A stretch of DNA of 64,000 nucleotides from positions 1-64,000 of the forward strand of contig NZ_NKHP01000020.1 in assembly GCF_014467235.1 (NCBI RefSeq), read 5' to 3'. Shown piece after piece: positions 28,995 through 39,967 of the stretch (the first letter of the stretch is position 1; each line of letters begins with the position of its first letter). The notes beneath the pieces are model-generated. The model worked only from the letters and a program-made list of their open reading frames with translations. It was not told the origin of the DNA and did no database searches. Source of the stretch: Xenorhabdus indica (lineage in GTDB: Bacteria; Pseudomonadota; Gammaproteobacteria; Enterobacterales; Enterobacteriaceae). Both the position numbers and the translations under genes were made by a program.

Positions 28995-30173
28995 TTAATC
29001 CAGATGCCGGCGGGTTTTCCATGCAGTCAGGCTAATAAACACGATGGCACTGGCAATCAGAAACAATAAGTTTGTGATTAAAACAGTACCGACATTACCT
29101 ACTAAAAATAGCGTCTGTAGGCTACTGACAAAATAACGGGCAGGAACGATATAAGTGAATACCTGAATCAAAGCTGGCATGCTGTTAATTTCAAACACAA
29201 AGCCGGATAGCATAATTGCTGGCAAAAAGGCGGTATTCAGGGAAATCATTGCGGCATTAAACTGATTGCGTGTGACCGTTGAAATTAATAATCCCATTCC
29301 CAAAGCTGTAGCAAGATACAGGCTGGAAATCAAAGCGAGTACCCAGAGGGAACCATGATAAGGAATGCCCATAATAAACACAGCGAATACCATGCAAAGC
29401 ACCATAACGAAAGAGCCCAGAACCTGATAAGGCAATAACTTAGAAAGCAACAGTTCGGTTCGGGTAACTTGGGTGGACAGAAGGGCCTCCATGGTGCCGC
29501 GTTCCCATTCACGTGCGACAACCAGAGAAGTAAGGATTGCGCCAACGACTGTCATGATAATTGAAATAGCACCGGGGATTAGGAAATGTTGGCTGATAGC
29601 GGCAGGATTAAACCAATAACGAACTTGCATATCAATCAATGGAGTCGTTGAAACTCCACGATCCTGACTTTGTTGCTGTAACCAGATTTGCCAGATACCT
29701 TTAGCGTAGCTTTGCACAAAATTGGCGATATTGGGTTCACTACCATCTGTGATTACCTGAATCGGAGCATGATCGCCGACACGAGCAAGCCGGGCATCGA
29801 AATTAACCGGAATAACAATAATGCCGCGGATTTCACTCGCTTGTATTTTATTGATTAAAAGTTGGCGATCATTGCTGATTGTGGCATCGATATAAGGCGA
29901 TCCTATAAATGCGTGCACCAACTCGCGGGCATCTTCGCTTTGTTGCTCCATCAAAATTCCGAGGCGAAGTTTGCTGGAATCAAGGTTGATTCCATAACCA
30001 AAAATAAACAGTAATATGAGTGGAATAACCACAGCAATTAAGGTACTACTGGGATCGCGGATAATCTGTTTGCTCTCTTTAATACAAAGTGCTTTTAATC
30101 GCCGCCATGAAAAACTGACTGCTTTTTGAGTAGAGGGAATAGAAGCAGGATGATTCTGTTCAATGTCACTCAT
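28995..30173 (-). CDS. ybhS: ABC exporter permease YbhS
   Basis: A 392-residue ABC-2 permease, sister of YbhR. It has [29 protein letters not shown] early (about 37-65), a large periplasmic part, and the membrane signature [20 protein letters not shown]. It is about 15 residues longer than E. coli YbhS at the N-terminus; the ATG used overlaps the ybhF stop by 4 bp, supporting coupling. Only 11 bp separate it from ybhR. Confidence 0.93.
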   Translation of the reverse strand: MSDIEQNHPASIPSTQKAVSFSWRRLKALCIKESKQIIRDPSSTLIAVVIPLILLFIFGYGINLDSSKLRLGILMEQQSEDARELVHAFIGSPYIDATISNDRQLLINKIQASEIRGIIVIPVNFDARLARVGDHAPIQVITDGSEPNIANFVQSYAKGIWQIWLQQQSQDRGVSTTPLIDMQVRYWFNPAAISQHFLIPGAISIIMTVVGAILTSLVVAREWERGTMEALLSTQVTRTELLLSKLLPYQVLGSFVMVLCMVFAVFIMGIPYHGSLWVLALISSLYLATALGMGLLISTVTRNQFNAAMISLNTAFLPAIMLSGFVFEINSMPALIQVFTYIVPARYFVSSLQTLFLVGNVGTVLITNLLFLIASAIVFISLTAWKTRRHLD

Positions 30174-31906
30174 TGCGGCTCCTTATCATAATTCACCACG
30201 AGATCGATAAAAACATCTTCCATTGAAGGATTAGGGCGGTCAGTGGCCGATACTTGCTGTTTCAGCTCATCAGGCGTACCTGCTGCAATTAACTTTCCGC
30301 GAAAAACCAGCCCGATACGGTCACAATACTCTGCTTCATCCATGAAATGTGTCGTTACCATCACAGTCACACCTTTATCCACCATGCCGTTGATATGCAG
30401 CCAGAATTCACGACGAGTCAGTGGATCAACGCCCGAAGTTGGTTCATCTAAAAACAGAATATCCGGTTCATGCATCAGGGCGCAGGCGAGGGCAAGACGC
30501 TGTTTAAAGCCGAGTGGCAGGCTGTCGGTAGTTTGGTGCAGAATGGGTCTCAGACTAAAAGCACTGATCATATCTGTCATTTTTTTCTGCTGATGGCGGC
30601 CACTCAAACCATAAACACCGGAAAAGAATTTCAGGTTTTGCTCTACAGTTAAGTCGCCATAGAGTGAAAATTTTTGTGCCATATAACCGAGACGCTGGCG
30701 AGCTTTATCTGAACTGGTTTTTAAATCCATGTTCAGTACCAGCGCATTGCCGTGAGTAGGGAGCATTAATCCGCACATCATTTTGAATGTCGTCGATTTC
30801 CCGGCTCCGTTTGGTCCCAGTAAACCGAAAATCTCCCCGCGTTTCACCTGAAAGTTCACCTGATCTGTCGCCGCAAAATCCCCGAATTTTTTCGTCAGGT
30901 TACGGGCTTCTATCACGATTTCTGTCGGATTCGGTGGGATTTGAGGCATGATTTCTGCCAGCTCTGAGCGGTGGGAAGGGCCACCACCTAAGAGGTCGAT
31001 AAAGGCGTCTTCAAAACGTGGCTCGGCATCCAGCATTTCTACATCGGGTAAACCTAGTTGCTGAAGTAACTCATCTTTATCTGCATCCGCTTTTAAAATT
31101 AAACGGAGATATCTACCCTGGATCACACCATCAGTCACTTGTGGCAAGGTGAGTGCATGTTGCAGTGTTTTTCGGCGTGAGTCAGGTTCGATATCAAGCA
31201 GAAAAGAGCGTCCGACAATACCTTGGGTTAATTTCTGTGGTTGGCCGCGATAGAGTAATTCCCCCTGATTCAGTAATAAAACATCAGGGCATAACTCAGC
31301 CTCATCCAAATAAGAGGTGCTCCATAAAATCAACATTCCATCGGAAGCGAGTTCATGCACCATCTGCCATAATTCCCGCCGGGCAATGGGATCTACGCCG
31401 ACACCGGGTTCATCAAGCAATAACACTTTTGGGCTGCCGACCAATGTGCAGGCAAGCCCTAGTTTTTGTTTCATTCCGCCAGAGAGTTTACCTGCCAGCC
31501 TGTCAGTAAAACGTGTTAAATCAGTAAAGGTCAGTAACTTTTGGAAGGTGGTTTTTCGTTCTTCTCCGAGTACACCGCGGAGATCAGCATACAAATTGAG
31601 ATTTTCTAATACGGTTAAATCTTCATACAGACCGAACTTTTGCGGCATATAGCCAAGCTCAGAACGTACTTCAATACTGTCTTTAATGGGATCCAGCCCC
31701 ATGATTTCAATATTGCCACTATCAGGTTTTAATAACCCTGCCAACATTCTTATCAGTGTGGTTTTTCCTGCTCCATCCGGGCCGACAAGACCCGTTACAG
31801 AACCCCCGAAGATTTCTGCATTCAGATGGGATACAGCGGGTTTTTCTAACCCTGGAAAAGTTTTCTCCACGCCGTTCAGTTTTATCGTATATTCTGAACT
31901 GGTCAT
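30170..31906 (-). CDS. ybhF: ABC exporter, fused double ATPase YbhF
   Basis: A 578-residue cytoplasmic protein with two ABC ATPase domains. The first has GPDGAGKTT (about 41-49) and [13 protein letters not shown], the second [10 protein letters not shown] (about 360) and [13 protein letters not shown]. Both have LLLDEP/LFLDEP with downstream histidines in STSYLDEAE and TTHFMDEAE. It powers the YbhSR permeases. Same length as in E. coli. It lies between ybhG and ybhS in one operon. Confidence 0.95.
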   Translation of the reverse strand: MTSSEYTIKLNGVEKTFPGLEKPAVSHLNAEIFGGSVTGLVGPDGAGKTTLIRMLAGLLKPDSGNIEIMGLDPIKDSIEVRSELGYMPQKFGLYEDLTVLENLNLYADLRGVLGEERKTTFQKLLTFTDLTRFTDRLAGKLSGGMKQKLGLACTLVGSPKVLLLDEPGVGVDPIARRELWQMVHELASDGMLILWSTSYLDEAELCPDVLLLNQGELLYRGQPQKLTQGIVGRSFLLDIEPDSRRKTLQHALTLPQVTDGVIQGRYLRLILKADADKDELLQQLGLPDVEMLDAEPRFEDAFIDLLGGGPSHRSELAEIMPQIPPNPTEIVIEARNLTKKFGDFAATDQVNFQVKRGEIFGLLGPNGAGKSTTFKMMCGLMLPTHGNALVLNMDLKTSSDKARQRLGYMAQKFSLYGDLTVEQNLKFFSGVYGLSGRHQQKKMTDMISAFSLRPILHQTTDSLPLGFKQRLALACALMHEPDILFLDEPTSGVDPLTRREFWLHINGMVDKGVTVMVTTHFMDEAEYCDRIGLVFRGKLIAAGTPDELKQQVSATDRPNPSMEDVFIDLVVNYDKEPQ

Positions 31907-31915
31907 ATTTTAGCC

Positions 31916-32905
31916 TTACTTGTGTGGCTCAGTAAAACGTAATGTGACAGGCATCCCTTGTTTCAACCCCTCATCGGGATCGCTGACAATAATGCGCAAT
32001 CGGTAGACCAGATCGGTTCTTAAATCCGGGGTTTCAACATTTTTGGGGGTAAATTCAGCGGTCGGAGAAACAAAGCCAATTTTACCGTGATAGGGTTGGT
32101 TTTTCCGCCCATCGGTATAAATCAGGATATCGCGTCCTGCCACCGCCTGATCGAGGTTAGGTTCATTGATATATGCTCTGATCCAGACCGGATTAGTCAG
32201 TGATAGTGTAAATACTGTATTTCCGGCGGCCAGAATTGTCCCTGGTTCAATGGCTCTGGTAAGAATAATTCCGGCGGATGGTGAAATAAGGCGGGTATCT
32301 TGTAAATTGAGTTCAGCTTGTGCGACGGTTGCTTCGGCCTGTGCGAGTTGTGCTTTAGCGGCGGCGATTTCTTCTTTGCGATATCCTGTTTCAAACTGAC
32401 GTAATTTATCTTTTGCGGCTTGATAAGCGGCCAATGCCTGACGTTGCCCTGTTCTGGCGTTTTCCAGATCATTGGCTGAGATCATTTTACGTTGCCATAA
32501 TTCCTGTTGACGTTTCAGAAAACTATCGGCAAAGCGGAATGCTGACTCTTTCTGAGCAACTTCGGCGCGTACCTGAGCAATTTCTTCAGAGCGATAACCT
32601 GCTTCTGTTTTGGTAAGATTTGCCCTGATTGCATCGCGATTTGCTTTGGCTTGATTCAATGCATTATTAAAAGGGGAGTTATCGAGTTGACCAAGGAGTT
32701 GTCCTGCGGTGATGGTGTCTCCTTCATCCACCAGCAGATTTTCTAATTTACCACTGACCCGAAAGCCAAGGTTGACAGTTCTGACATCAACATTGCCATA
32801 TAGGGTTAACTCTTTGTCATTCTTCTCCTGATAATAATAAAGACTAATAACACCGATAATCATGATGATCGCCAATAGGACAAGAGCAAACTTTTTAGTG
32901 TTCAT
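31916..32905 (-). CDS. ybhG: HlyD-family membrane fusion protein YbhG
   Basis: A 329-residue protein with an N-terminal membrane anchor (about 6-25), a biotinyl-lipoyl-like half ([20 protein letters not shown]), a long coiled-coil hairpin rich in Ala, Gln and Glu (about 75-205) and the second half-domain with [17 protein letters not shown]. It bridges the YbhFSR exporter toward the outer membrane. The gap to ybhF is 9 bp. Confidence 0.94.
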   Translation of the reverse strand: MNTKKFALVLLAIIMIIGVISLYYYQEKNDKELTLYGNVDVRTVNLGFRVSGKLENLLVDEGDTITAGQLLGQLDNSPFNNALNQAKANRDAIRANLTKTEAGYRSEEIAQVRAEVAQKESAFRFADSFLKRQQELWQRKMISANDLENARTGQRQALAAYQAAKDKLRQFETGYRKEEIAAAKAQLAQAEATVAQAELNLQDTRLISPSAGIILTRAIEPGTILAAGNTVFTLSLTNPVWIRAYINEPNLDQAVAGRDILIYTDGRKNQPYHGKIGFVSPTAEFTPKNVETPDLRTDLVYRLRIIVSDPDEGLKQGMPVTLRFTEPHK

Positions 32906-32955
32906 ACTACTATCCCTTATGCGTTATTAAATTTTCAACTTACGCTGTTTGTTGG

Positions 32956-33633
32956 TTATTTTTTTCGCAACCCATTAAGCAAAACATTAATGTGTTGAGT
33001 CAAAACCTGGTTAATTAATTCGTACTCTTTGGTGCCAATATTATCCCAACCGGTTTGGCGTAATAGAGCTTCTCGTGCCAGCCGGAAAGAGAGGATCTCG
33101 CCTAATAAGGCATGAGTATGGATTTGTGTTGAAATTTTTCCTTCATCAGCACCGATATAATAGGCGATCAACTTATTCAAGCGAGAGTAAATTGGGGCAA
33201 GCCCTTGTTCATGGATGACGCTATAAGCTTCTGTCGGTGTCAATTGCTCATGTGACATAATGCGACTGAGATTCAGACTGCTTTTATCGAAAATAAGACG
33301 GTTATAGCTAATCAAGCCTTGATGAATAAATGCCAGTATCTGGTCTTGTGAGTAAGGTTGAGAAGTAGTGATAAAAAATTGGTCAATAGTTTTAATCAGC
33401 AGAGAAAATTCAGCTTTTAGTCTTTCTGCAATATGGTGTGCAACAGCCAGGTATAACCCTTCTTTGGAGCCAAAATAATAAGCGATAGCAGCGATATTCT
33501 GTTTTGCGTGTTGGGCAATATTACGAGTGGTTGCACCTTCCAGACCTGATTTACCAAAAATTTCTAATGCAGATTCAAGAAGTTGTTGTTTAGCTTGTTC
33601 ACCTCGTGAAGTCTGAGCCGTTTTCGCTGCCAT
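32956..33633 (-). CDS. cecR: TetR-family regulator CecR (YbiH)
   Basis: A 225-residue regulator with an N-terminal TetR helix-turn-helix (about 15-60: LEGATTRNIAQHAKQNIAAIAYYFGSKEGLYLAVA). E. coli CecR controls the ybhG operon and the divergent rhlE, and affects cefoperazone and chloramphenicol sensitivity. The same head-to-tail arrangement with ybhGFSR and divergence from rhlE is kept here. The C-terminal part is longer-range conserved (HTHALLGEILSFRLARE). Confidence 0.92.
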   Translation of the reverse strand: MAAKTAQTSRGEQAKQQLLESALEIFGKSGLEGATTRNIAQHAKQNIAAIAYYFGSKEGLYLAVAHHIAERLKAEFSLLIKTIDQFFITTSQPYSQDQILAFIHQGLISYNRLIFDKSSLNLSRIMSHEQLTPTEAYSVIHEQGLAPIYSRLNKLIAYYIGADEGKISTQIHTHALLGEILSFRLAREALLRQTGWDNIGTKEYELINQVLTQHINVLLNGLRKK

Positions 33634-33962
33634 GTTAAGAAATATCCTGTGATAAAAATTGCTGAAATGGTTATAAATATATCAATCGTATGATTAACTT
33701 TAAAGCTATAGCCACTGGATTTCAAGATACAGTCAACAAAGCTAAATTTGCACGACAAACGACAAAGAGTATAAAACAGGCTGATGTAAATTTACTTGTG
33801 TACTCATGCTGATTGAAAAAACTTATCTGTTATAATGCACCCTTATGGAGCATTGCAGTTTGTGTAATTTCTTTTGCGATTTAATCGCGTCTGTTTTTTC
33901 TTCCCATAAAACTGCCCCTGAATTGATATCAGGAATGGTGAAGTCTGGAGTATTTCTTATTT
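33634..33962. promoter_or_regulatory. cecR/rhlE divergent promoter region
   Basis: A 329-bp gap holding a short ERIC derivative (33715-33773) and an extended -10 element TGTTATAATG (TATAAT at 33831-33836) reading toward rhlE. The -35 side is weak. The rhlE leader is about 120 bp, and T-rich with ATGGAGCATTG near 33845, which may fold. CecR operators are expected here but I could not delimit one. Confidence 0.55.
33715..33773 (+). repeat. ERIC-derived short repeat
   Basis: About 59 bp beginning CTGGATTTCAAGATACAGTC and ending ACGACAAAGAGTATA. Same ends as the other short copies, but the right half has several changes. Confidence 0.6.
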
Positions 33963-35306
33963 ATGAATTTTGAGTCACTCGGCTTGTCGGCTGATATTTT
34001 GCGTGCCATTGAAGAACAAGGCTATGCAGAACCTACCCCTATTCAGCGACAGGCAATTCCTGTTGTGCTATCTGGTAAAGATCTCCTGGCTAGTGCCCAG
34101 ACAGGAACGGGGAAAACGGCGGGCTTTACTTTACCTGTCTTGCAGTTATTGAGCGAATCTCCCATTCAATCCAAAGGGCGTCGGCCGGTCAGGGCATTAA
34201 TCCTGACACCAACCCGTGAATTAGCCGCACAAGTTGGTGAAAATGTGCGTAATTACAGCAAATATCTCCGATTGCGTTCATTTGTAGTATTTGGTGGTGT
34301 TAGCATCAATCCACAAATGATGAAATTACGTGGTGGAGTCGATATTTTGGTCGCCACACCGGGCCGTTTGCTGGATCTGGAACATCAAAATGCCGTGGAC
34401 TTATCCCATGTGGAAATTCTGATTTTGGATGAAGCCGACCGCATGCTGGATATGGGATTTATCCATGATATCCGTCGGGTACTGAACAAACTACCCGCTA
34501 AACGTCAGAACTTACTGTTTTCAGCTACATTCTCTGATGAAATCAAAAATCTTGCTAATAAATTGCTGCGTGATCCGGTTAGTGTGGAAGTCGCTCGTCG
34601 TAACTCGGCTTCTGAACAGATCGATCAGTCTGTCCATTTTGTGGACAAGAAACGTAAGGGAGAATTGCTTTCTTATATGATTGGCAGCCAAAACTGGCAG
34701 CAGGTATTGGTATTTACCCGAACTAAACATGGTGCGAACCGTCTGGCAGAACAACTTAATAAGGATGGTGTTGCTGCGGCGGCTATTCATGGCAACAAGA
34801 GTCAAGGAGCCAGAACTCGTGCATTGGCCGATTTTAAAGCAGGCCGGATACGTGCATTGGTCGCGACGGATATTGCTGCTCGTGGATTGGATATCGACCA
34901 ATTGCCTCATGTCGTTAACTATGAATTACCTAATGTTGCAGAAGATTACGTACACCGTATTGGCCGCACTGGTCGCGCAGAAGCAACAGGGCAGGCAATA
35001 TCACTAGTGTGTGTTGATGAGCATAAGCTATTAAAAGATATTGAACGCTTGCTGAAACGGGAAATTCCACGTATCGCGATTCCTGGTTATGAACCCGATC
35101 CCTCCATTAAAGCGGAGCCTATCCAGAATGGACGCAACGGGCGCAGTAATCAATCCCGTGGTCAGGATCAGCGAAGCAGTAACAAACAGGATAGTCAGCA
35201 ACATCATAGTCGTAACCCACGTGATAGTCGTAACCCACGTGGCAAAGGTGCATCATCACAGCAGCGCCGTCATCGTAGGCCAGCCAAAGTGGCAGCAGGA
35301 GAGTAA
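33963..35306 (+). CDS. rhlE: ATP-dependent RNA helicase RhlE
   Basis: A 447-residue DEAD-box helicase. Q-motif [10 protein letters not shown] (about 25-34), Walker A AQTGTGKT (45-52), [12 protein letters not shown] (156-159), SAT and [10 protein letters not shown] follow in order. The C-terminal 70 residues are a basic, Asn/Gln/Arg/Ser-rich tail that includes a near-perfect repeat [12 protein letters not shown]. RhlE remodels RNA in ribosome assembly and mRNA decay. Divergent from its likely regulator cecR. Confidence 0.95.
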   Translation: MNFESLGLSADILRAIEEQGYAEPTPIQRQAIPVVLSGKDLLASAQTGTGKTAGFTLPVLQLLSESPIQSKGRRPVRALILTPTRELAAQVGENVRNYSKYLRLRSFVVFGGVSINPQMMKLRGGVDILVATPGRLLDLEHQNAVDLSHVEILILDEADRMLDMGFIHDIRRVLNKLPAKRQNLLFSATFSDEIKNLANKLLRDPVSVEVARRNSASEQIDQSVHFVDKKRKGELLSYMIGSQNWQQVLVFTRTKHGANRLAEQLNKDGVAAAAIHGNKSQGARTRALADFKAGRIRALVATDIAARGLDIDQLPHVVNYELPNVAEDYVHRIGRTGRAEATGQAISLVCVDEHKLLKDIERLLKREIPRIAIPGYEPDPSIKAEPIQNGRNGRSNQSRGQDQRSSNKQDSQQHHSRNPRDSRNPRGKGASSQQRRHRRPAKVAAGE

Positions 35307-35310
35307 TTCC

Positions 35311-36264
35311 ATGCGTGTTTTGCTGGCTCCGATGGAAGGGGTTTTGGATTCATTGGTTAGGGCGTTATTGAGTGAGGTCAATGAGTATGACCTTTGCATT
35401 ACCGAATTTTTGCGTGTAGTGGACCGCTTGTTGCCAGTGAAATCTTTTTACCGTTTATGTCCTGAATTGCATCATCAGAGCAGGACTCCATCGGGTACGC
35501 CGGTCAGGATACAACTTTTGGGGCAATATCCTGAATGGTTGGCTGAAAATGCGGTCAGAGCGGTGGAATTGGGATCGTGGGGAGTTGATTTAAATTGTGG
35601 TTGTCCTTCCAAAACAGTTAATGGTAGTGGAGGAGGGGCCACGTTACTGAAAGATCCTGAACTTATCTATCGTGGTGCTAAAGCCATGCGAGAAGCTGTA
35701 CCGGCAGAATTGCCGGTTACAGTCAAAGTACGTCTGGGGTGGGATTCCGATGCCCGTCAGTTTGAAATTGCGGATGCTGTTCAGCAAGCGGGTGCAACGG
35801 AATTGGTTGTGCATGGGCGTACTAAGGAAGATGGCTATAAAGCAGAATGCATAAATTGGCAGGCGATTGGCGATATCCGCCGACGCCTTACTATTCCGGT
35901 GGTCGCTAATGGTGAAATATGGAATTGGCAGAGTTCACAGGAGTGTATCAACGTTACCGGGTGTGATTCGGTAATGATTGGACGTGGTGCGTTGCATGTG
36001 CCGAATCTAAGCCGTGTTATTAAATATAATGAACCGAAAATGGCATGGCATGGGGTGCTCCAGCTCCTGCAAAAGTATATCTGGCTGGAAAAGCAAGGAG
36101 ATTCAGGCATATATCATGTCACACGTATCAAGCAATGGCTTGGTTATCTACGCAAAGAATATGATGAAGCTGATGAACTATTTATGCAAATCAGAGCATT
36201 GAAAACTTCATCTGCTATATCTGAAGTTATTTCTTTAGCCGTAGAGAGTGGCTTGTATGTATAA
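35311..36264 (+). CDS. dusC: tRNA-dihydrouridine16 synthase DusC
   Basis: A 317-residue flavoenzyme reducing uridine 16 in tRNA. FMN-binding and catalytic landmarks: [13 protein letters not shown] at the start, [21 protein letters not shown] with the catalytic cysteine, [17 protein letters not shown] and [12 protein letters not shown] choose ATG at 35311, 4 bp after the rhlE stop with GGAGAG upstream, matching E. coli DusC from its first residue. Probably co-transcribed with rhlE. Confidence 0.95.
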   Translation: MRVLLAPMEGVLDSLVRALLSEVNEYDLCITEFLRVVDRLLPVKSFYRLCPELHHQSRTPSGTPVRIQLLGQYPEWLAENAVRAVELGSWGVDLNCGCPSKTVNGSGGGATLLKDPELIYRGAKAMREAVPAELPVTVKVRLGWDSDARQFEIADAVQQAGATELVVHGRTKEDGYKAECINWQAIGDIRRRLTIPVVANGEIWNWQSSQECINVTGCDSVMIGRGALHVPNLSRVIKYNEPKMAWHGVLQLLQKYIWLEKQGDSGIYHVTRIKQWLGYLRKEYDEADELFMQIRALKTSSAISEVISLAVESGLYV

Positions 36265-36354
36265 TTAAAATTAAAGTGGCAGTGTAATTTTTATTATATA
36301 CCTTTCTTCACACTACATATCGAACGTGAAAATATGACCCTATTTAACTGAATT

Positions 36355-36468
36355 TCAAGGCTAAATAGTAAAGTATTGAGTTATTCAGAATCACTGAAAA
36401 TGCACGATAAAGTCATTGGTACTTTTATCGAAACCGCATATTATGTTGGCGGTCGATCAGCAGGTTGA
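36355..36468 (+). pseudogene. IS1-family transposase remnant (InsB tail)
   Basis: A frame ending at TGA (36466-36468) encodes [14 protein letters not shown] then [15 protein letters not shown], clearly related to the InsB tail at 1-147 ([29 protein letters not shown]). The frame is closed upstream by a stop at 36349-36351, and no other part of IS1 is seen. It lies directly before the O-acetylhomoserine sulfhydrylase gene. Confidence 0.75.
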
Positions 36469-36508
36469 ATACATGACCTTACTCTGTAATTCACTGAAGG
36501 AAATGACA

Positions 36509-37783
36509 ATGAAATTAGAAACACTGTCCATCCATGCCGGTTACTCACCTGACCCTACAACCAAAGCCGTTGCAGTCCCAATCTATCAAACAACGTCCTA
36601 CTCTTTTGATGATTCCCAGCATGGTGCTGATTTATTTGATTTAAAAGTTGAAGGTAACATTTATACCCGCATCATGAACCCAACTAATGATGTATTGGAA
36701 AAACGTATCGCTGCTTTAGAAGGAGGAATTGGGGCGCTTGCAGTTGCTTCTGGCATGGCGGCAATTACCTACGCTATCCAGACGATTACTGGTTTGGGAG
36801 ATAACATTGTCTCCGTAGCAAAATTGTATGGCGGAACTTATAACTTAATGGCGCACAATTTCCCGAATATTGGGATTGAAGTTCGTTTCGTTGATCATAA
36901 TGATTTTACTACCCTTGAAGCGATAATTGACGAAAAAACCAAAGCCGTCTTTTGCGAAACCATCACTAATCCAAGCGGGAATATTGTTGATATCCAGGCA
37001 TTAGCTGATATTGCCCATCGGCACGGCATTCCGCTTATTGTCGATAATACTGTTGCAACACCTTATTTATGCCGCCCGTTTGAACATGGCGCGGATATTA
37101 TCATTCACTCTTTGACCAAGTATATCGGCGGTCATGGAACTTCTATTGGTGGAATAATTGTTGATTCAGGCAAATTTTCTTGGGCAGAACATCAAGATCG
37201 TTTTGCGGTTTTAAATACACCGGATCCTTCCTATCACGGAATAAACTACATCGAACATTTTAGTTCCGCGGCGTTTATCGCTCGCTGCCGTGTCGGGCAA
37301 CTGCGTAGCACTGGTGCGGCACTTTCCCCTTTTAATGCCTTCTTGATCCTACAAGGTCTTGAAACATTGGCTCTTCGTATGGAGCGCCATACTGAAAATG
37401 CCCTGAAAGTTGCTCAGTATCTGGAACAACATTCTCAGGTTTCCTGGGTTAATTACGCAGGATTGCCGGCACACCCTGAATATGATTTGGCTGTTCGATA
37501 TATGGATGGTAAATCGTCTGCTATTATCTCTTTCGGCATCAGAGGAGGAGAAAAAGCAGCGATACGCTTTATCGATACCCTGCAATTGATTATACGTTTG
37601 GTTAATATTGGTGATGCAAAATCATTGGCTTGTCATCCAGCATCCACAACTCACCGTCAACTGAATGATGAAGAGTTGGTAAAAGCTGGAGTGTCACGTG
37701 ATCTGATCCGTCTATCTATCGGAATCGAACATATTGATGACATTATTGCCGATCTTGCACAAGCACTGGATGCAGCAAAATAA
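36509..37783 (+). CDS. O-acetylhomoserine (thiol)-lyase / aminocarboxypropyltransferase
   Basis: A 424-residue PLP enzyme of the Cys/Met metabolism family. The PLP lysine is Lys204 in [12 protein letters not shown]; the substrate-binding Tyr in [12 protein letters not shown] and the end [11 protein letters not shown] are typical of direct sulfhydrylation enzymes that make homocysteine from O-acetylhomoserine and sulfide. I choose ATG at 36509, because GAAGG lies 8 bp upstream and the protein then starts in register with relatives. E. coli lacks this enzyme. The neighbouring IS1 remnant suggests the gene entered by transfer. Confidence 0.9.
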   Translation: MKLETLSIHAGYSPDPTTKAVAVPIYQTTSYSFDDSQHGADLFDLKVEGNIYTRIMNPTNDVLEKRIAALEGGIGALAVASGMAAITYAIQTITGLGDNIVSVAKLYGGTYNLMAHNFPNIGIEVRFVDHNDFTTLEAIIDEKTKAVFCETITNPSGNIVDIQALADIAHRHGIPLIVDNTVATPYLCRPFEHGADIIIHSLTKYIGGHGTSIGGIIVDSGKFSWAEHQDRFAVLNTPDPSYHGINYIEHFSSAAFIARCRVGQLRSTGAALSPFNAFLILQGLETLALRMERHTENALKVAQYLEQHSQVSWVNYAGLPAHPEYDLAVRYMDGKSSAIISFGIRGGEKAAIRFIDTLQLIIRLVNIGDAKSLACHPASTTHRQLNDEELVKAGVSRDLIRLSIGIEHIDDIIADLAQALDAAK

Positions 37784-37802
37784 TTTTCAATATTATTTGA
37801 AT

Positions 37803-37830
37803 AAAAGCCTAAATTGGATAGGCTTTTATA
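37803..37830 (+). terminator. Terminator after the sulfhydrylase gene
   Basis: AAAAGCCT (37803-37810) pairs with AGGCTTTT (37820-37827), followed by TATA. Confidence 0.8.
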
Positions 37831-38233
37831 CTGTTATGAGAATATGTGGGTTCTGAAGATAAATAAGATTATTTATATTAATTAATCCATTTTTTGATTT
37901 TTTTATCTTATTCTGATTTTTATAAATATTATTTATGGTAATTTTCAGTCGATCTACAAGTCTTATTATTTATAAAAATTAGGTTTGACTAATTTATTGT
38001 AATGCTTAATCTGGAAAAATTAATATTGATATTAAATTAATTAGTGCCGATTTTTAATATCAGCGAATTCTATAAATATTACTAATCACTTACAAATATC
38101 TTATCTTTTACTATTTGCAATTCTTTTATTTAGTGTCTTAAATTAGGACGTGGAATTAAGAAACTTTCAGTAAGATCACCCCATAGCTATTTTTAGTTCT
38201 TAACTAATATAAATCTTATTTAACTATAAATTC
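37831..38233. other. AT-rich intergenic region
   Basis: About 400 bp of strongly AT-rich DNA without ORFs or clear repeats, with several short A/T runs (for example around 37890-37930 and 38000-38060). It may act as promoter DNA or a silencing-protein target for the small gene that follows. I see no defined site. Confidence 0.5.
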
Positions 38234-38245
38234 AGGAGGTTGGAT

Positions 38246-38494
38246 ATGGGTATCTTGTCATGGATTATCTTTGGTTTAATTGCCGGAATTATAGCGAAGT
38301 GGATTATGCCGGGAGATAATAGCAGTGGTATCATTATGACGGTGATTTTAGGGATCATTGGTGCGGTTGTTGGTGGTTATATCAGTACTTTTTTGGGTAT
38401 GGGAAAAGTAGATGGTTTTAACCTGGGGAGTTTCGCTATTGCAGTTATTGGCGCATTAATCGTTCTGTTTATATACCATAAAGTTTCTAACTAA
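38246..38494 (+). CDS. GlsB/YeaQ/YmgE-family small membrane protein
   Basis: An 82-residue inner-membrane protein with three hydrophobic helices and the family pattern GILSWIIFGLIAGIIAKWIMPG, then GIIGAVVGGYIS. AGGAGG lies 6 bp before ATG 38246. Relatives are induced by stress or in stationary phase and are named transglycosylase-associated proteins, but their biochemical role is not known. It stands alone between an AT-rich region and a shared terminator with sseA. Confidence 0.85.
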   Translation: MGILSWIIFGLIAGIIAKWIMPGDNSSGIIMTVILGIIGAVVGGYISTFLGMGKVDGFNLGSFAIAVIGALIVLFIYHKVSN

Positions 38495-38559
38495 TCGATT
38501 AGCAAAAGTAATAGGTTTAATTTGGTTGATATCATATGATCGATAGAAAAAAGTATTAG

Positions 38560-38592
38560 AAAAAGGGCATGATACTTTAATGCCCTTTTAAA
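38560..38592. terminator. Bidirectional terminator between the GlsB-type gene and sseA
   Basis: AAAGGGCAT (38562-38570) is the reverse complement of ATGCCCTTT (38580-38588), with T residues on both strands. Confidence 0.85.
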
Positions 38593-38625
38593 TTTCGGTG
38601 TGTTTAAAATTTATCAGACAGATCA

Positions 38626-39465
38626 CTATTTTTCTAATGGAAGCATATCATCTGCTCCCCATTCCGCCCAGGAACCATCATATAGTCCTGCTGTTTTATG
38701 ACCGATTATATCAAGTCCTAATACTAAAACGGCTGCTGTCATACCAGAGCCACAACTGGTAATAATTGGTCGGTTTAAATCGACGCTTTGATGTTTAAAG
38801 ATGTGTTCGATTTCATCTGGTGATTTATAGCGTCCATTCTCAATTAATGCTGTCCACGGGACATTTTTGGCGCCAGGAATATGACCCATTCTTAAACCGG
38901 GACGCGGCTCTGGTACTTTGGCCTGAAAACGATCTTCCGCTCTGGCATCAATAAACTGTGTCGGCGCATTGCCTTGCAGGGCATCAAGGATCTGTTGTTG
39001 GGAAAAAACATATTCAGGCGTAAATTGAATATTGAATTTCTGGGGCTGGCGGTTGACTGCTCCTGATTCTGTTGGATAACCCGCCTGTTGCCAGCCTTGT
39101 AAGCCACCTTCCAGAATACGGATATGCTGAGCACCAAAAATCTTAAACGTCCACCACGCACGAGGGGCAGAAAACATATTCCCCTGATCGTAAATCACTA
39201 CCAAATGACTTTCACTTATTCCCATTGCGCTGGCAGCCAGCCGGAAAGTTTCTGGCTCCGGTAGCATATGTGGTAATTCGGTTTGGAGATTAGCTATTTT
39301 ATCAAGATCAAAAAACTGGCTGCCTGGGATATGGTTCTCCACCCACTTCTGATGATAGTCGATAGTTTGGGTTGGCATAGGAGCACTGGCATCAATAATG
39401 ACGACATTCTCATCATTGAGATGTTCGCTTAGCCACTGTGGAGTCACAAAATATTCATTGTTCAT
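38626..39465 (-). CDS. sseA: 3-mercaptopyruvate sulfurtransferase
   Basis: A 279-residue protein with two rhodanese domains. The first (about 1-135) is structural, with HIPGSQFFD and GNMFSAPRAWW. The second holds the catalytic Cys238 in the loop CGSGMTA (238-244), typical of mercaptopyruvate rather than thiosulfate as donor. The ATG at 39465 is preferred over one 12 bp upstream, because AGGAAG is then a properly placed ribosome site. Confidence 0.92.
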   Translation of the reverse strand: MNNEYFVTPQWLSEHLNDENVVIIDASAPMPTQTIDYHQKWVENHIPGSQFFDLDKIANLQTELPHMLPEPETFRLAASAMGISESHLVVIYDQGNMFSAPRAWWTFKIFGAQHIRILEGGLQGWQQAGYPTESGAVNRQPQKFNIQFTPEYVFSQQQILDALQGNAPTQFIDARAEDRFQAKVPEPRPGLRMGHIPGAKNVPWTALIENGRYKSPDEIEHIFKHQSVDLNRPIITSCGSGMTAAVLVLGLDIIGHKTAGLYDGSWAEWGADDMLPLEK

Positions 39466-39570
39466 AAGCTTCCTCATCTGATGTGCATGTCGGATATTGC
39501 ATACATTATGCTGTTCAGTGCAAATACTGTTAAGTTCAGGGGGACGATAAATTTGAAAGTGTATTGATTA

Positions 39571-39756
39571 CTATTGTTGTTCTGTTGATGTAGTTTCCTG
39601 TTGTACTACTTCCTGCTGTATTTGCTCTTGCTGTGTTTGTTGAGGTTCTTCTGTTGATGCTGTTGAACGGTTATACATATTCATTCCTGCTAAAATAATG
39701 CCGCCAATGGAGCCAAGAGTGAATAATACGATAATAATAAGCAGGATTTTTTTCAT
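39571..39756 (-). CDS. Small membrane protein with Gln/Glu-rich tail
   Basis: A 61-residue ORF: one N-terminal hydrophobic helix (MKKILLIIIVLFTLGSIGG to about residue 26) and a polar tail of Gln, Glu and Thr. It could be a real single-pass protein or a short lipoprotein-like leader, but it has no lipobox. I do not recognise a family. It is isolated between sseA and dinG; a plausible ribosome site is weak. Confidence 0.5.
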   Translation of the reverse strand: MKKILLIIIVLFTLGSIGGIILAGMNMYNRSTASTEEPQQTQQEQIQQEVVQQETTSTEQQ

Positions 39757-39777
39757 CTTTGTTTCTCAATAACGTTC

Positions 39778-39807
39778 TTAGTTACAAGGTTTTTTTAGTT
39801 ACAAGGT
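39778..39807. repeat. 13-bp direct repeat before dinG
   Basis: TTAGTTACAAGGT occurs at 39778-39790 and again at 39795-39807, separated by four T. It is non-coding. Confidence 0.7.
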
Positions 39808-39967
39808 CTTTGTCACATAGAAAGTCAGCAGTATATAGTCTTCTGCATTCCAGACAAGCGATATACCCTCCACTTTTCAAAAGCTGTTTCCAATAATGAC
39901 GATATCAGGCTGATCTGATAACAACTCTGTGGGAGAATAGTACTCCAATTTTTATGCAGCAAAACTC

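Noticed and set aside
39841..39967. LexA box before dinG
   Set aside because: Each CTG in this stretch was checked and none is followed by CAG after ten bases.
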